A stretch of DNA of 64,000 nt from Kiloniellales bacterium (GTDB taxonomy: Bacteria > Pseudomonadota > Alphaproteobacteria > Kiloniellales > JAKSBE01), in NCBI GenBank assembly GCA_030066685.1, contig JASJBF010000029.1, forward strand, positions 1 through 64,000, read 5' to 3'. Below the pieces are notes generated by a model. The model did not search any database and had not been told where the DNA came from. It saw nothing but the letters and a program-made list of their open reading frames with translations. The first letter of the stretch is position 1. Every line of letters starts with the position of its first letter. A program made the translations under genes and the position numbers. This document shows, piece after piece, positions 45,829 to 57,344 of this stretch.

Positions 45829-46171
45829 GGCGGTAGGGGCCGCGCCAGCCGACGTGGGTCAGGTCGACGAACCAGACGCAGGTCTGCCCGCCTTCCATGG
45901 CATAGCCCAGGACGTAGAGGTAGAGGGCGTTGGGCCCGTCGCCGGCACCGTTGACGGTCAGGCCGTGGCCCTGCAGGCGGTCCGCGACCAGGGCCTTGGT
46001 CTCCTCCGGTCGCGGCCAGCAGCCGTCCGAGACCCGGCCCTCGACCACCAGGGAGACCGTCCGCAGCCCCGCCAGGGCCGGGGAGTAGCGCGCCTCGGGT
46101 TCCGCCGCGGCCCCGCCGGCGACCAGGACCAAGAGCGCGGCGGCGCCCAACGCCATGCGACTTGCCTTCAT
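45713..46171 (-). CDS. Periplasmic hypothetical protein
   Basis: 152 residues. A clear signal peptide (MKASRMALGAAALLVLVAGG, cleavage near AAA-EPEA) is followed by a compact domain of about 125 residues with SLVVEGRVSDGCWPRPEE, YLYVLGYAMEGGQTCVWFVD and two cysteines that could form a disulfide. No family was recognised. Its 3' end was copied in the LysR tandem duplication. Confidence 0.8.
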   Translation of the reverse strand: MKASRMALGAAALLVLVAGGAAAEPEARYSPALAGLRTVSLVVEGRVSDGCWPRPEETKALVADRLQGHGLTVNGAGDGPNALYLYVLGYAMEGGQTCVWFVDLTHVGWRGPYRLLRGDKAAAQHRLRVSLTQLADIFAADWTLSNRDGTAE

Positions 46172-46436
46172 GCCAGGTACCTTCCCGTTTCGCCTTTGAC
46201 CATTAGGCCCTGCCTCACGCCGTGCCGGCTGTGCGTCCGCTCACAGGGCATGGCGCGGTTACCCGGGCCGGGAGCCCGCCCCCGCCGTCCCGGACAACCG
46301 CGAGACCCGCCCGGATCCTACCCGACGCGGAGCAACCGGATCACCGAAATATGGCGAAACCGGTGACGGGGGCCGCTTGACGGCGGGCGGGGGGCGCCGC
46401 ACCTTAGGCGCCGGTTGCACGACGGAGATTTCGCCC

Positions 46437-47126
46437 ATGGCCCATCCGGCCTTCGAGGACATCGGCGCCTGCGTCTTCGACGCCTACGGCACCCTCTTCG
46501 ACGTCCACTCGGCGGCACGGCGCGCCGGCGACGCCCTGGGCGACAAGGCGGCCGGGGTCTCTGCGGTCTGGCGCGACAAGCAGCTGCAGTACACCTGGCT
46601 GCGCTCGCTGATGGGCGCCCACGCCGACTTCTGGCAGGTCACCGGCGAGGCCCTGGACATCGCCCTGGCCGCCCACGGCATCGAGGACGACGCCCTGCGG
46701 GCGCGCCTGATGGAGCTCTACCTCTCGCTGGAGGCCTACCCCGACGTCGTGCCGGCGCTGAGCAAGCTGCGGGCCGGCGGCAAGCAGACCGCAATCCTGT
46801 CCAACGGCTCGCCCGACATGCTGGGCGCCGCGGTCCGATCCGCCGGCCTGGACCGGATCCTGGACGCCTCGCTTTCCATCGAGGAGGTCGGCATCTACAA
46901 GCCCGACGCCCGGGTCTACCAGCTGGCGGTCGACCGCTTGGCGGTCGAGGCCGGGCGAATCTGCTTCGTCTCGACCAATTGCTGGGACGCCCACGGCGCC
47001 GCCAACTTCGGTTTCACCGTGGCCTGGATGAACCGCTTCGGCCAGCAGGACGAACGGCTGCCGGGGACGCCGGCCGCCGTCATGCAGGGCCTGGACGAGC
47101 TGCCCGGCCTGCTGGGCCTAGACTAG
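46437..47126 (+). CDS. Haloacid dehalogenase type II (HAD superfamily)
   Basis: 229 residues from ATG 46437. Motif I is CVFDAYGTLFDVHS with the nucleophilic Asp. AILSNGSPDML gives motif II, KPDARVYQLAVD the motif III Lys, and FVSTNCWDAHGAANFGF motif IV; VAWMNRFGQ is typical of L-2-haloacid dehalogenases. The enzyme hydrolyses short 2-haloalkanoates to hydroxy acids, though related activities are possible. It is followed 11 bases later by an alpha/beta hydrolase gene. Confidence 0.93.
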   Translation: MAHPAFEDIGACVFDAYGTLFDVHSAARRAGDALGDKAAGVSAVWRDKQLQYTWLRSLMGAHADFWQVTGEALDIALAAHGIEDDALRARLMELYLSLEAYPDVVPALSKLRAGGKQTAILSNGSPDMLGAAVRSAGLDRILDASLSIEEVGIYKPDARVYQLAVDRLAVEAGRICFVSTNCWDAHGAANFGFTVAWMNRFGQQDERLPGTPAAVMQGLDELPGLLGLD

Positions 47127-47137
47127 GATCCCGCGCC

Positions 47138-48037
47138 TTGCCGGACAGCAGCGCCACCGAGGCCCGGGCGGCAAACTACCGCGAGGGCTTTCTCGGCAGC
47201 CACGACGGGCTGAGGCTCTATTACCAGGACTACGGCGATCCCTTGTCGCCCGGGACGCCGGTGCTCTGCCTCGCCGGGCTGACCCGCAACACGGGCGACT
47301 TCGCCCGCCTGGCCCCGCGGCTCGCCGCGCAGCGACGGGTGGTGACCCTGGACTACCGCGGCCGCGGCCGCTCCGACTACGATCCGGACTGGCGGCACTA
47401 CAGCCCCCAGGCCTGCGTCTGGGACGTGGTCCAGGCCAGCTTCGCCCTGGGCCTGCACCACTTCGTCGTGATCGGGACCTCCTACGGCGGTCTGCTGGGC
47501 ATGGGCCTGGCGGTCTTCCTGCCCTCCGCCCTGGCCGGCCTGGTGATGAACGACACCGGCCCGGACCTCAATGACGAGGGCATCGAGCGGATCATGTCCT
47601 ATGTCGGCCGCGACAACCCGCAGCCGGACTGGGAGGCGGCGGCCCGGAACATCCGCGAGACCTTCCCCCACCTGCGCCTGCGGACCCAGGAGGACTGGGA
47701 CCGGATGATCCGCGGCACCTTCAGGGAGGGCGCCGACGGCAGGCTGCATCACGACTGGGACCCGAAGATCGCAAAGGCCATCCTGGAGAGCCCGGAGGCC
47801 CAGGACCTCTGGCCCTACTTCCGGGCGCTCCGGGCCCTACCCCTTCTGGTGATCCGCGGCGCCGAGTCCGACGTCCTGGACGCCGCGGGGCTGGAGCGCA
47901 TGGCAAGCATCAAGCCCGACCTGGTCCGGCTCACGGTCGAGGGCGTCGGCCACACCCCCAGCCTCGAGGAGCCGGAGTGCCGCGCGGCCATCGACGACTT
48001 CCTGGCCGGGATCGACCGGAGCCTGGGCCATGGATAG
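47138..48037 (+). CDS. Alpha/beta-hydrolase
   Basis: 299 residues from a TTG at 47138 (then PDSSATEARAANYREGF), the best candidate because it is close behind the HAD stop and the family region begins soon after. VLCLAGLTRNTGDF forms the oxyanion region, and GTSYGGLLGMGL holds the nucleophilic Ser. RGAESDVLDAA has the acidic residue and VEGVGHTPSLEEPE the catalytic His. The substrate is not predictable. The stop overlaps the start of the dehydratase gene by eight bases. Confidence 0.9.
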   Translation: MPDSSATEARAANYREGFLGSHDGLRLYYQDYGDPLSPGTPVLCLAGLTRNTGDFARLAPRLAAQRRVVTLDYRGRGRSDYDPDWRHYSPQACVWDVVQASFALGLHHFVVIGTSYGGLLGMGLAVFLPSALAGLVMNDTGPDLNDEGIERIMSYVGRDNPQPDWEAAARNIRETFPHLRLRTQEDWDRMIRGTFREGADGRLHHDWDPKIAKAILESPEAQDLWPYFRALRALPLLVIRGAESDVLDAAGLERMASIKPDLVRLTVEGVGHTPSLEEPECRAAIDDFLAGIDRSLGHG

Positions 48038-49016
48038 CTTCAACCTGCCGGGCCTGGCCGAGATCGAGGCGGCCGCCCGGCGAATCGCCGGCAAGGCGGT
48101 GGTCACCCCCTTGCTGGAGAGCCCGGCGCTCAACGCCCGCCTGGGCGGCCGGATCCTGCTGAAACCGGAGACCCTCCAGCGGACCGGCTCCTTCAAGTTC
48201 CGTGGCGCCTACAACAAGCTGAGCCAGCTCGACGAGACGCAGCGAAAGGCCGGCGTGGTCGCCTATTCCTCGGGCAACCACGCCCAGGGCGTGGCCGCGG
48301 CGGCACAGCTTCTGGGCGCGCCCGCAACCATCGTCATGCCGAGCGACGCGCCCGGGATCAAGGTCGCCAACACCAAGGGCTACGGCGCCGAGGTGGTGCC
48401 CTACGCGCGCGCATCGGAGGACCGCAAGGCCATCGCCGAGGCGATCGCAACGGAGCGCGGCGCGACCCTCGTGCCGCCCTACGACGACCCCGACATCATT
48501 GCCGGCCAGGGCACCTGCGGCCTGGAGATCTGCCAGCAGGCGGAAGCGCTCGGCGCCAGCCTGGATGCCATCCTGGTCTGCTGCGGCGGTGGCGGCCTGA
48601 CCGCCGGGGTCGGCACCGCGGCCCGGGCCCTTTCGCCGGAGACCGAGGTCTACACCGTCGAGCCGGCCGGCTGGGACGACACCGCCCGCTCTCTGGCCGC
48701 CGGCCGGCGCCTGGCCAACCAGGACCCGCCCGCCAGCCTCTGCGATGCGCTGCTCGCGATGCAGCCGGGTGCCTTGACTTTCGACGTCATCCGCCGGGTC
48801 GCGGCCGGCGGCTTCGCGGTGACCGAAGACGAGGTCGCCGAGGCGGTCCGCTACGCCTTCCAGACCCTGAAGCTGGTCGTCGAGCCGGGCGGCGCGGTGA
48901 CCTTGGCGGCGCTGCTGACCGGCCGCTACGACGTCCGCGACCGCTGCGTCGCCGTCACACTGTCCGGCGGCAACATCGACCCGGCGCTCATGGCCCGCCT
49001 GCTCGCCGAGCGCTGA
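48030..49016 (+). CDS. Threonine/serine dehydratase-like PLP enzyme
   Basis: 328 residues, fold-type II PLP enzyme without an ACT regulatory domain. The Schiff-base Lys is in RTGSFKFRGAYNKL (about residues 49-62), SSGNHAQGVA contacts the substrate carboxylate, and the phosphate-binding loop is CCGGGGLTAG. Length and lack of a regulatory domain suggest a catabolic threonine dehydratase or a serine racemase-like enzyme rather than biosynthetic IlvA. It is translationally coupled to the hydrolase gene. Confidence 0.92.
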   Translation: MDSFNLPGLAEIEAAARRIAGKAVVTPLLESPALNARLGGRILLKPETLQRTGSFKFRGAYNKLSQLDETQRKAGVVAYSSGNHAQGVAAAAQLLGAPATIVMPSDAPGIKVANTKGYGAEVVPYARASEDRKAIAEAIATERGATLVPPYDDPDIIAGQGTCGLEICQQAEALGASLDAILVCCGGGGLTAGVGTAARALSPETEVYTVEPAGWDDTARSLAAGRRLANQDPPASLCDALLAMQPGALTFDVIRRVAAGGFAVTEDEVAEAVRYAFQTLKLVVEPGGAVTLAALLTGRYDVRDRCVAVTLSGGNIDPALMARLLAER

Positions 49017-49028
49017 GCTCCGGCCCCG

Positions 49029-49066
49029 AAAAAGACCGACGGCCGGGTCCCGGGGACCCGGCCGTC
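49029..49066 (-). terminator. Terminator for the bactofilin transcript
   Basis: GACGGCCGGGTCC ... GGACCCGGCCGTC (49038-49066) is a near-perfect 13-bp stem with a three-base loop. On the minus strand it is followed by GGTCTTTTTC (49037-49028), giving a U-tract. It lies between convergent genes and ends the bactofilin/M23 unit. Confidence 0.8.
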
Positions 49067-49092
49067 GCAGCGTCTTGCGCGAAGGGGGCGGC

Positions 49093-49611
49093 TCAGCCGG
49101 CCAGCGGCGCGGCGCCGTCGCCCTCCTTGCCGTTGGCCTTGGGACTGCCGGGCTTGCCGGCGTCGTCCTTGACACTGCCGTCCTCCGTCTTGAGCAGCGA
49201 GACCTTCGGCCCCGAACCGTTGCCGGCGCCTCGGCCGGCGCTCATGTGGCGGCAGTTGCCTTCGAGGTAGGCGCCGGTCTCGACCGAGAGCTTCTCGTGG
49301 ACCACGTCGCCGATCACCCGGGCGGTCTCGGCGACGATCACGGACTTCGCCTTGACCTCGCCCTCGACCGTGCCGCAGATGCGCGCGTCGTCGGCCGAGA
49401 CCGAGCCCTTGATCTTGGCGTTGATGCCGACCGTCAGGCTCTGGCTCTCGACGTCGCCTTCGATGACGCCGTCGATCTGCAGATCGCCGTCCGAGCGGAG
49501 GTCGCCAACGACCCGGAGGTCGGAGCTGATAATGGAGGGGATGCCGCCCTTGCCGGCAGCGGGGGCAGAGCTGCCGCCCAGACGCGCGTCGGATTTATCC
49601 CTTGAAAACAT
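49093..49611 (-). CDS. Bactofilin family cytoskeletal protein
   Basis: 172 residues. The DUF583 beta-helix core runs from about 28 to 120, with repeated hexapeptide-like turns (SDLRVVGDLRSDGDLQIDGV, ARICGTVEGEVKAKSVIVAE). Tails on both sides are low-complexity. Bactofilins polymerise without nucleotides and position cell-wall enzymes. The start overlaps the end of the M23 peptidase gene by 17 bases, a gene pair known in other alphaproteobacteria. Confidence 0.95.
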   Translation of the reverse strand: MFSRDKSDARLGGSSAPAAGKGGIPSIISSDLRVVGDLRSDGDLQIDGVIEGDVESQSLTVGINAKIKGSVSADDARICGTVEGEVKAKSVIVAETARVIGDVVHEKLSVETGAYLEGNCRHMSAGRGAGNGSGPKVSLLKTEDGSVKDDAGKPGSPKANGKEGDGAAPLAG

Positions 49612-51208
49612 TTCGGCCTGCCTTGAGGAAGTTCATCGGATCAACAACTTTGCCGTCCACGCGGATCTCGTAGTGGACGTGCGGCCCCTTGCTTCGGCCC
49701 GAGCTGCCCTGCATCCCGAGCTTGTCCCGGAAGGCGACGCTCTGCCCGACCTTGACGTAGATCTTGCGCATGTGCGCGACGCGGGTGCGGATACCGTAGC
49801 CGTGGTCGACCTCGACCATGCGCCCGTAGCGGCCGTACCAGCCGGCGTAGACGACCTTGCCCGGCGCCGTCGCCAGGACGTTCGCGCCGATCGGCGCGGC
49901 GAAGTCCAGGCCGTTGTGGCGGGCCCGGCGGCCGTTGATCGGGTCGCGCCGGACCCCGAAGCCGCTGGTCAGACGGTAGTCGTCGACCGGCGCCGCCAGG
50001 GGCAGCGAGCCCATGACCTGCTGGAGGGCCTCCCAGCGGTTCATGTGGGCGTCCAGAGAGGCGATGGAGAACTCCTGCGGCGGATGGTCGGCAATCTCGC
50101 TGCCTGCCATGCCGGCCTCTGCGGGCACGAAGGGGCCGCCCTGGCCGCCGGCAGCGGTGGGCATGCGCGCCAGCAGCTTGTCGGGGTTGAGGCCGGCCGT
50201 CTCGATGGCCGACTCCAGGATGCCGATGCTCTCGCGGGTCTGCGTGGTAAGTCGTGCGACCACGCCATGCTGGTTCTCCTGCAGCGAGACCAGGCGCGCC
50301 TCGAGGCCGGTCACCTCGCCGATCAGCTCGTCGCGCTCCTTGGTCAGCTCGCTGCCGAGGGCAACGGCTTGATCTAGGTCCGACTCCAGGCCAAGCACCT
50401 CGCCCTCAAGCTGGGCTTCCCGCTCGCGGGCGTTCAGCAGGTTAGCCTGCAGGCGGCCCATCTGGACCGAGAGGGCCAGCTGGGCGGCGCTGAGCTGGGT
50501 CCGGTCGGCCTTCGTCTTGCCGAGCTCGCTCTGCAGACGGCTCACGGTCGCTTCAAGTCCGCGCTTGCTGGTCTCGGTCGACTCCAGGCGGTCGGTGACG
50601 CTGCTCAGCTGCTCGGCGATGCGATCCCGCGCCTTCTTGATCTGCGCCCGCTCCGCCTCGGTCACTTCGAGCAGCGACCGGATCTGGGCGATCTGGTCCT
50701 TGATCCGCGCGCCCACTTCGCCTTGGCCTTTGGCCTCGCGCAGGGCCACGCGCAGCTGCCGGTCGATGTCGCTTCGGGCGGCGACGATGCGGTCGCGTGC
50801 CGAATTGGAGCGCGCGATGCGCCGTTCGATCTCCGCCTTGTCGAGCACCCCGGCCCGCTCGTCCTCCATGAGGTTGAGCAGAAAGGCCTGGTTGTCCTCG
50901 AGGCTTTCGATCACCCGCGCGTACTGCGCGTGATAGTCGTTGATCTGCTGAAGCAGGTCGACGTAGGCCAGGCGCGACTGCTCGATCTGGCGGTCCTTGG
51001 AATCGACGATGCTCTCGTGCAAGACGGTCTTGACCGAGGCGTAGAAGACCCAGAGCCCGGCTGCACACAGGGTCGCCGCCGCAAACATCTGGATCCTGGA
51101 GCCGAGCCGCAGGTAGCGAACCTGCCCGTCCACCCGCAGATAGAATTCCCGTTCGACGAAACAGCGCCGCAAGAAGGCGCGAAACCTGCTCTCCGCCTGC
51201 CTCTGCAT
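49595..51208 (-). CDS. M23 (LytM) peptidoglycan endopeptidase with coiled coil
   Basis: 537 residues. One membrane segment at about 39-60 (IQMFAAATLCAAGLWVFYAS) leaves a short cytosolic N terminus, where bactofilin could bind. A long coiled coil fills about 70-320. The LytM domain at about 405-530 has zinc-site residues H431 and D435 (HNGLDF) and HVH at 510-512, so it looks catalytically active. Such enzymes cleave peptide cross-links. It is coupled to the bactofilin gene, as in LmdC-bactofilin pairs. Confidence 0.94.
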   Translation of the reverse strand: MQRQAESRFRAFLRRCFVEREFYLRVDGQVRYLRLGSRIQMFAAATLCAAGLWVFYASVKTVLHESIVDSKDRQIEQSRLAYVDLLQQINDYHAQYARVIESLEDNQAFLLNLMEDERAGVLDKAEIERRIARSNSARDRIVAARSDIDRQLRVALREAKGQGEVGARIKDQIAQIRSLLEVTEAERAQIKKARDRIAEQLSSVTDRLESTETSKRGLEATVSRLQSELGKTKADRTQLSAAQLALSVQMGRLQANLLNAREREAQLEGEVLGLESDLDQAVALGSELTKERDELIGEVTGLEARLVSLQENQHGVVARLTTQTRESIGILESAIETAGLNPDKLLARMPTAAGGQGGPFVPAEAGMAGSEIADHPPQEFSIASLDAHMNRWEALQQVMGSLPLAAPVDDYRLTSGFGVRRDPINGRRARHNGLDFAAPIGANVLATAPGKVVYAGWYGRYGRMVEVDHGYGIRTRVAHMRKIYVKVGQSVAFRDKLGMQGSSGRSKGPHVHYEIRVDGKVVDPMNFLKAGRNVFKG

Positions 51209-51704
51209 ATCCTTCGGTCCCTACCCTCTCAAGACTCCGCCCTTGTCTTCGGCCCGCGCCGACAGTGCGCCGCTTCCTCGGGACTTCGCGATCGGACCGG
51301 CGGTATGCCGAGGCTCCTGTCCGACAGGATCCTTGTGCCAGTACGCTCGCGGTTTTGGACCGGATGCCCCCCGGTGCCAGGCGTCCCGCAGCCAGCCGAG
51401 ACAGGGGATTATCCCTCTCTCCTGGCGCCAAGACTAGGGTCTAATCGTTTTAAATACCCTTAACCCTGAGACAAAGGGTCGAGGGATTTCAAAGGACTAG
51501 GCAAGACTTGCCGGCAGCGGAAAGCCAGGGATTCCCTGCATCCCGATGGTTAACCGCTTCGCAACCACCGCAACCGCCCGGCGAGCCGCGGCAGGCACCG
51601 GTCGATTTGGTCGGCTTTCGCGCTCTGCCAGTCATCGAGGCCCGCTCGGAATCCCATTGCGGAGCATGAGAGCGGGCCGCGTCGCCGGCCGGGGCCAGTG
51701 GGCC
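51209..51704. other. Intergenic region between cysNC and the M23 gene
   Basis: 496 bp. No gene was recognised; open frames here lack family features. It must contain the promoter of the M23/bactofilin pair. Confidence 0.4.
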
Positions 51705-53594
51705 TCAGCCCTCCTTTGCCCTGAAGGTCCGCTCGACGTATTCGACGATCTCCTCGACGCAGCCGGCAATGTCGGACTTCGCCGTATCGACCACCATCTC
51801 GGGGGCGGCCGGCGGCTCGTAGGGCGCCGAGATCCCGGTAAACTCTGCGATCTCGCCGGACCGGGCCTTTTTGTAGAGGCCCTTGGGATCGCGTTGCTCG
51901 CAGGTCGCGAGGTCGGCCTTGACGTAGACCTCGTGGAACAGTCCCGGAGCCGCCGCCCGGGCGCGGTCCCGGTCGGCCTGATAGGGCGAGATGAAGGCGG
52001 TGATGCAGACCAGGCCGGCGTCCGCGAAGAGCGCCGCCACCTCGCCGATCCGGCGGATGTTCTCGGCGCGGTCGTCGGGCGAGAAGCCGAGATTCTTGTT
52101 CAGCCCGCGGCGTACGTTGTCGCCGTCCAGCACGTAGACTTGGAGGCCGCGCTTGAACAAGCGCTGCTCGACTTCCATCGCCAGGGTCGACTTGCCGGCG
52201 CCGGAAAGCCCGGTGAACCAGAGGACGCCGCCGGTGTGGCCGTTGACCTGTGCGCGGCTGTTGGTCTCGACGCTGTGTTCGACGCTGTAGATGTTGGTCG
52301 ACTTGACCGTCATCACGCTGCGTTGGTCGGGATAGCCCTCCAGCGAGATCACGCCGCCGGCGACGGTGTCGTAGCCGTCGATCAGGACGCAGCGGCCGGT
52401 CCGGGGACTGCGAGCGTACTCGTCCAGGGCCAGGACCTCGCGGCTGCGCAGGACCAGGGTGCCGACGCCGTTGCGCTCCAGGGTCTCGGCCTGGCCCTTG
52501 GCCAGGGAATTGGTGTCGATGACGCCGTCCAGCGCCTCGACCCTGACCCGCGCCTCGCGGGTCGCCAGCTTCACCTTGAGGCTGTCGCCGACCTTGAGCG
52601 GCTTGCGGCCGAGCCAGAACAGGGTGGTCCGGAAGACGTTGGAGAGGCTCGGCGGGCTGAACTCGTGGCTGGCGATCTCGCCGCGCTCGACGAAGACCTG
52701 CTGGTCGAGAGTGATGCCGACCGACTGCCCGGCACTGGCCGAGACCGGCTTGGGGTCGACGTTCCAGGCCTCGATCGAGCGGACCCGGGCAGTCTTGTTC
52801 GAGGGCGAGAACACGAGGGTGTCGCCGACCCGCAGCACCCCGGTCTCGATGCGCCCGGCGATGATCCGGCGGTCGTCGAACTTGTAGACGTCCTGCACCG
52901 GGAAGCGCAGGGGCTGATCGACCGGCGCCGAGGCCGACTGCAGGCGGTCGAGGGACTCCAGCACCGTCGGGCCGTCGTACCAGGGCATCTTGGCCGAAGG
53001 CTTGGCGATGTTGTCGCCCTCCCGTGCCGAGATCGGCACGATGAAGTTCGGCTCGATGCCCAGCTTGCCCAGGTACTCGGTGACCTCGTCCGAGACGGTG
53101 GCGAAGCGCTGGCGGTCGTAGTCCACCAGGTCCATCTTGTTGATCGCGACGGTGACCTGGCGGATGCCCAGCAGGTAAAGCAGGTAGCCGTGGCGCTTGG
53201 TTTGCTCCTGCACGCCCTCGCCGGCGTCGACCACCAGGACCGCCGCCTCGGCGTTGGCGGCGCCGCTGATCATGTTCTTGATGAACTCGTGATGGCCCGG
53301 CGCGTCGATGATGACGACGTCGCGCTTGAAGGTGCGGAACCAGATCCGCGTCGTATCGATGGTGATCGCCTGATCGCGCTCGGCCTGAAAGGCGTCGAGA
53401 ACGAAGGACCACTCGATCGGCATGCCGCGCTTGGCGCTGACCGCCTTCAGCTCCTCCAGCTTGCCCTCGGGCAGGGAATCCGTGTCGTGGAGCAGCCGGC
53501 CGATCAGGGAGGACTTGCCGTGGTCGACGTGACCCACGATGACCAGATGGAGCGGCTGCTGGATTGCCGGCAGGATGGATCGCTTGTCAGCCAT
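51705..53594 (-). CDS. cysNC: Fused sulfate adenylyltransferase large subunit / APS kinase
   Basis: 629 residues from ATG 53594; the frame runs further upstream inside cysD but that is not homologous. The CysN GTPase part (about 1-430) shows GHVDHGKSS, DAPGHHEF and NKMD. The CysC APS-kinase part (about 440-629) shows the P-loop GLSGAGKSTLA and LDGDNVRRGLN. With CysD it makes APS from sulfate and ATP, and the kinase domain converts APS to PAPS for assimilation or sulfonation. It follows cysD by eight bases. Confidence 0.96.
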   Translation of the reverse strand: MADKRSILPAIQQPLHLVIVGHVDHGKSSLIGRLLHDTDSLPEGKLEELKAVSAKRGMPIEWSFVLDAFQAERDQAITIDTTRIWFRTFKRDVVIIDAPGHHEFIKNMISGAANAEAAVLVVDAGEGVQEQTKRHGYLLYLLGIRQVTVAINKMDLVDYDRQRFATVSDEVTEYLGKLGIEPNFIVPISAREGDNIAKPSAKMPWYDGPTVLESLDRLQSASAPVDQPLRFPVQDVYKFDDRRIIAGRIETGVLRVGDTLVFSPSNKTARVRSIEAWNVDPKPVSASAGQSVGITLDQQVFVERGEIASHEFSPPSLSNVFRTTLFWLGRKPLKVGDSLKVKLATREARVRVEALDGVIDTNSLAKGQAETLERNGVGTLVLRSREVLALDEYARSPRTGRCVLIDGYDTVAGGVISLEGYPDQRSVMTVKSTNIYSVEHSVETNSRAQVNGHTGGVLWFTGLSGAGKSTLAMEVEQRLFKRGLQVYVLDGDNVRRGLNKNLGFSPDDRAENIRRIGEVAALFADAGLVCITAFISPYQADRDRARAAAPGLFHEVYVKADLATCEQRDPKGLYKKARSGEIAEFTGISAPYEPPAAPEMVVDTAKSDIAGCVEEIVEYVERTFRAKEG

Positions 53595-53602
53595 GGCGCG
53601 CC

Positions 53603-54397
53603 TCACATGTATCCGGTGGCCCGAAGCTGCTCGAAGGCATCTTCGGACTCGTGGTCCATGGCCCGGCCCGCCCGCTCGGGCGCCTTGGTCGTCTCCAGCT
53701 CCTCGATGATCTCGTCGATCGTCGAGGCCTTGGACTCGATGGGAAAGGTGATGTCCTTGTCCCCCAGCGAGCGGTAACGCTTGCCGTCCTTCGCGAAGTA
53801 GAGCGGCACCAGGGGAATCGCCTCGCGCTTGATGTAGCGCCAGATGTCGATCTCGGTCCAGTGCAGCAGCGGGTGGATGCGCAGGTGCGTGCCCGCCGGG
53901 AAGTCGGTCTTGAACTGGTCCCAGAACTCCGGCGGCTGGTCGCGGAAGTCCCACTCGCCGCTTTCGGCGCGCGGGCTGAAGACCCGCTCCTTGGCGCGGG
54001 TAGCCTGCTCGTCGCGCCGGATGCCGGCGATAATGCCCTGAAAGCCGTGCTTCTCGATCGCCGCCTTGAGGCCCAGGGTCTTGCGCTCGGCGCTGCGCCG
54101 CGCCGGCGGCAGCTCGGCATCGACCACCTCCAGCGGCGGACAGTCCTCAACCAAGAGCTCCAGCCCCCACTCCTTGGCGTAGCGCTCCCGGAACGCGTAC
54201 ATCTCCTCGAACTTCATGCCGGTGTCGACGTGCATCAGGGGGAAGGGGACCTTGCCGAAGAAGGCCTTGCGGGCCAACCAGACCATAACGTTGGAATCCT
54301 TGCCCAGGGACCAAAGCATGGCCAGGGGCCGGATGCGGTTGTAGGCCTCACGGAGGATGAAGACCGACTGGGCTTCCAGTTCGTCGAGATGCTGCAT
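53603..54397 (-). CDS. cysD: Sulfate adenylyltransferase small subunit
   Basis: 264 residues from ATG 54397 (MQHLDELEAQSVFILREA). The PP-loop SLGKDSNVM near residue 30 binds ATP; HVDTGMKFEEMYAFR, GIRRDEQATRAKER and HPLLHWTEIDIWRYI are typical. It is shorter than the enterobacterial enzyme (about 300 residues), as in several alphaproteobacterial CysD proteins paired with CysNC. Only 100 bp separate it from the end of thiE, so readthrough from the thiamine operon is possible. Confidence 0.96.
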   Translation of the reverse strand: MQHLDELEAQSVFILREAYNRIRPLAMLWSLGKDSNVMVWLARKAFFGKVPFPLMHVDTGMKFEEMYAFRERYAKEWGLELLVEDCPPLEVVDAELPPARRSAERKTLGLKAAIEKHGFQGIIAGIRRDEQATRAKERVFSPRAESGEWDFRDQPPEFWDQFKTDFPAGTHLRIHPLLHWTEIDIWRYIKREAIPLVPLYFAKDGKRYRSLGDKDITFPIESKASTIDEIIEELETTKAPERAGRAMDHESEDAFEQLRATGYM

Positions 54398-54497
54398 GGC
54401 CGAATTGTCTGCTGTTTTGGGATTGGCCGGGGCGATAACCCTTTTGGACCGCTGAGGCAACCGATTTCGACGGCCCCGGCCATGCGCCCCGAGCATG

Positions 54498-56153
<1,656 letters not shown>

Positions 56154-56154
<1 letters not shown>

Positions 56155-57338
56155 CAGTCACCGCCCGCCGCCTGGCGCGGCCGCTCTTGCTTCGGCTGGA
56201 ACCGTGCCAAGGTGAAGCCTCGGATCGCCTCCGGCACGCCGCCATCCAGGATCGCCCGGCTGACATAGTCCGCGGTCGCCGGCGCCAGCAGGATCCCGTT
56301 ACGGTGATGTCCGGTCGCCAGGTAGAGGCCCTCGATGGGCCCCGGACCGAGGATCGGCGCGTCGTCGCGGCTGGTCGGCCGGAAGCCGACCCACATCTCG
56401 GCGATCGGCAGCTCTTCGATCGCCGGGACCGCCCGCCAGGCCGCCTCCAGCACGCTGAAGACCCCGCCAGCCGTCAGGCTGTCGTCGAAGCCGCGTTCCT
56501 CGACCGTGCCGCCGACGATCAGGCGGCCGTCGCCGCGCGGCACCATGTAGATCCGGGGCGCCCAGAGGACGTGGCGCAGCAAGGGCTCGGCCGGGTCCAT
56601 CGACAGGGCCAGCATCTGGCCCTTGACCGGACGCACCGGCGGCCGCAGGGCCTCGGGCAGGCCTTCGATCTGCCGGGACCAGGCGCCGGCGGCGAGCACC
56701 ACCGCCTCGGCGGCGACGCTCCGGTCGTTCACGACGACCCCGGCGGCGTGCCCGGCCGCGGTCTCGATGGCGGTGACGGCCGCCTGCTCCTGCAGCTCGC
56801 CGCCGGCTCGCAGGAAGGCCTCCTTCAGGGCCAGCACCAGCAGGCGGTTGTCGACCTGGTGGTCGCGCGGGCTGTAGACCGCCGCGGGCGCGCTGGTTCT
56901 GAGATAGGGCTCGCGGGCGCGCGCCTCGCCGCCGCTCAGCCACTCGAGCTCGATCCCCAGGCCGCGCTGGAAATCGTAGTTAAAGCGCAGCTCCTCGACG
57001 TCGTCGCGGTTGAGCGCGGCCACCAGAGTCCCCTCGTCGCGGTAGCCGATGCTCCGGCCGCTGGCGGCTTCCAGGTCACGCCTGAAGGCCGGCCAGAGCC
57101 TCTGGCTTTCGAGGGTCAGCCGCAGCAGCGGCTCCTCCCCGGGCTCGCACTCGACCCCCGCGGCCAGCATGCCGGCCGCCGCCCAGGAGGCACCCTGCCC
57201 GGCGCTGCCGCAGTCGAAGACGGTGACGTGGCAGCCGGCCTCGGCGAGCCGCCAGCCAATGCCGAGTCCGCAGACGCCAGCGCCGATCACGGCGACCCTG
57301 GGGCCGCCGGAAGCATCGTAAGGTCTGGAACCCGTCAT
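56154..57338 (-). CDS. thiO: Glycine oxidase
   Basis: 394 residues. FAD-binding VAVIGAGVCGLGIGWRLAEAG (about residues 15-34) starts the D-amino-acid-oxidase fold; AGAWSRQIEGL and the C-terminal LYLATGHHRNGILLAP are typical of ThiO. It oxidises glycine to dehydroglycine for thiazole synthesis in aerobes. First gene of the thiOSGE operon, immediately behind a TPP riboswitch. Confidence 0.94.
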
Positions 57339-57344
57339 CGAGAG

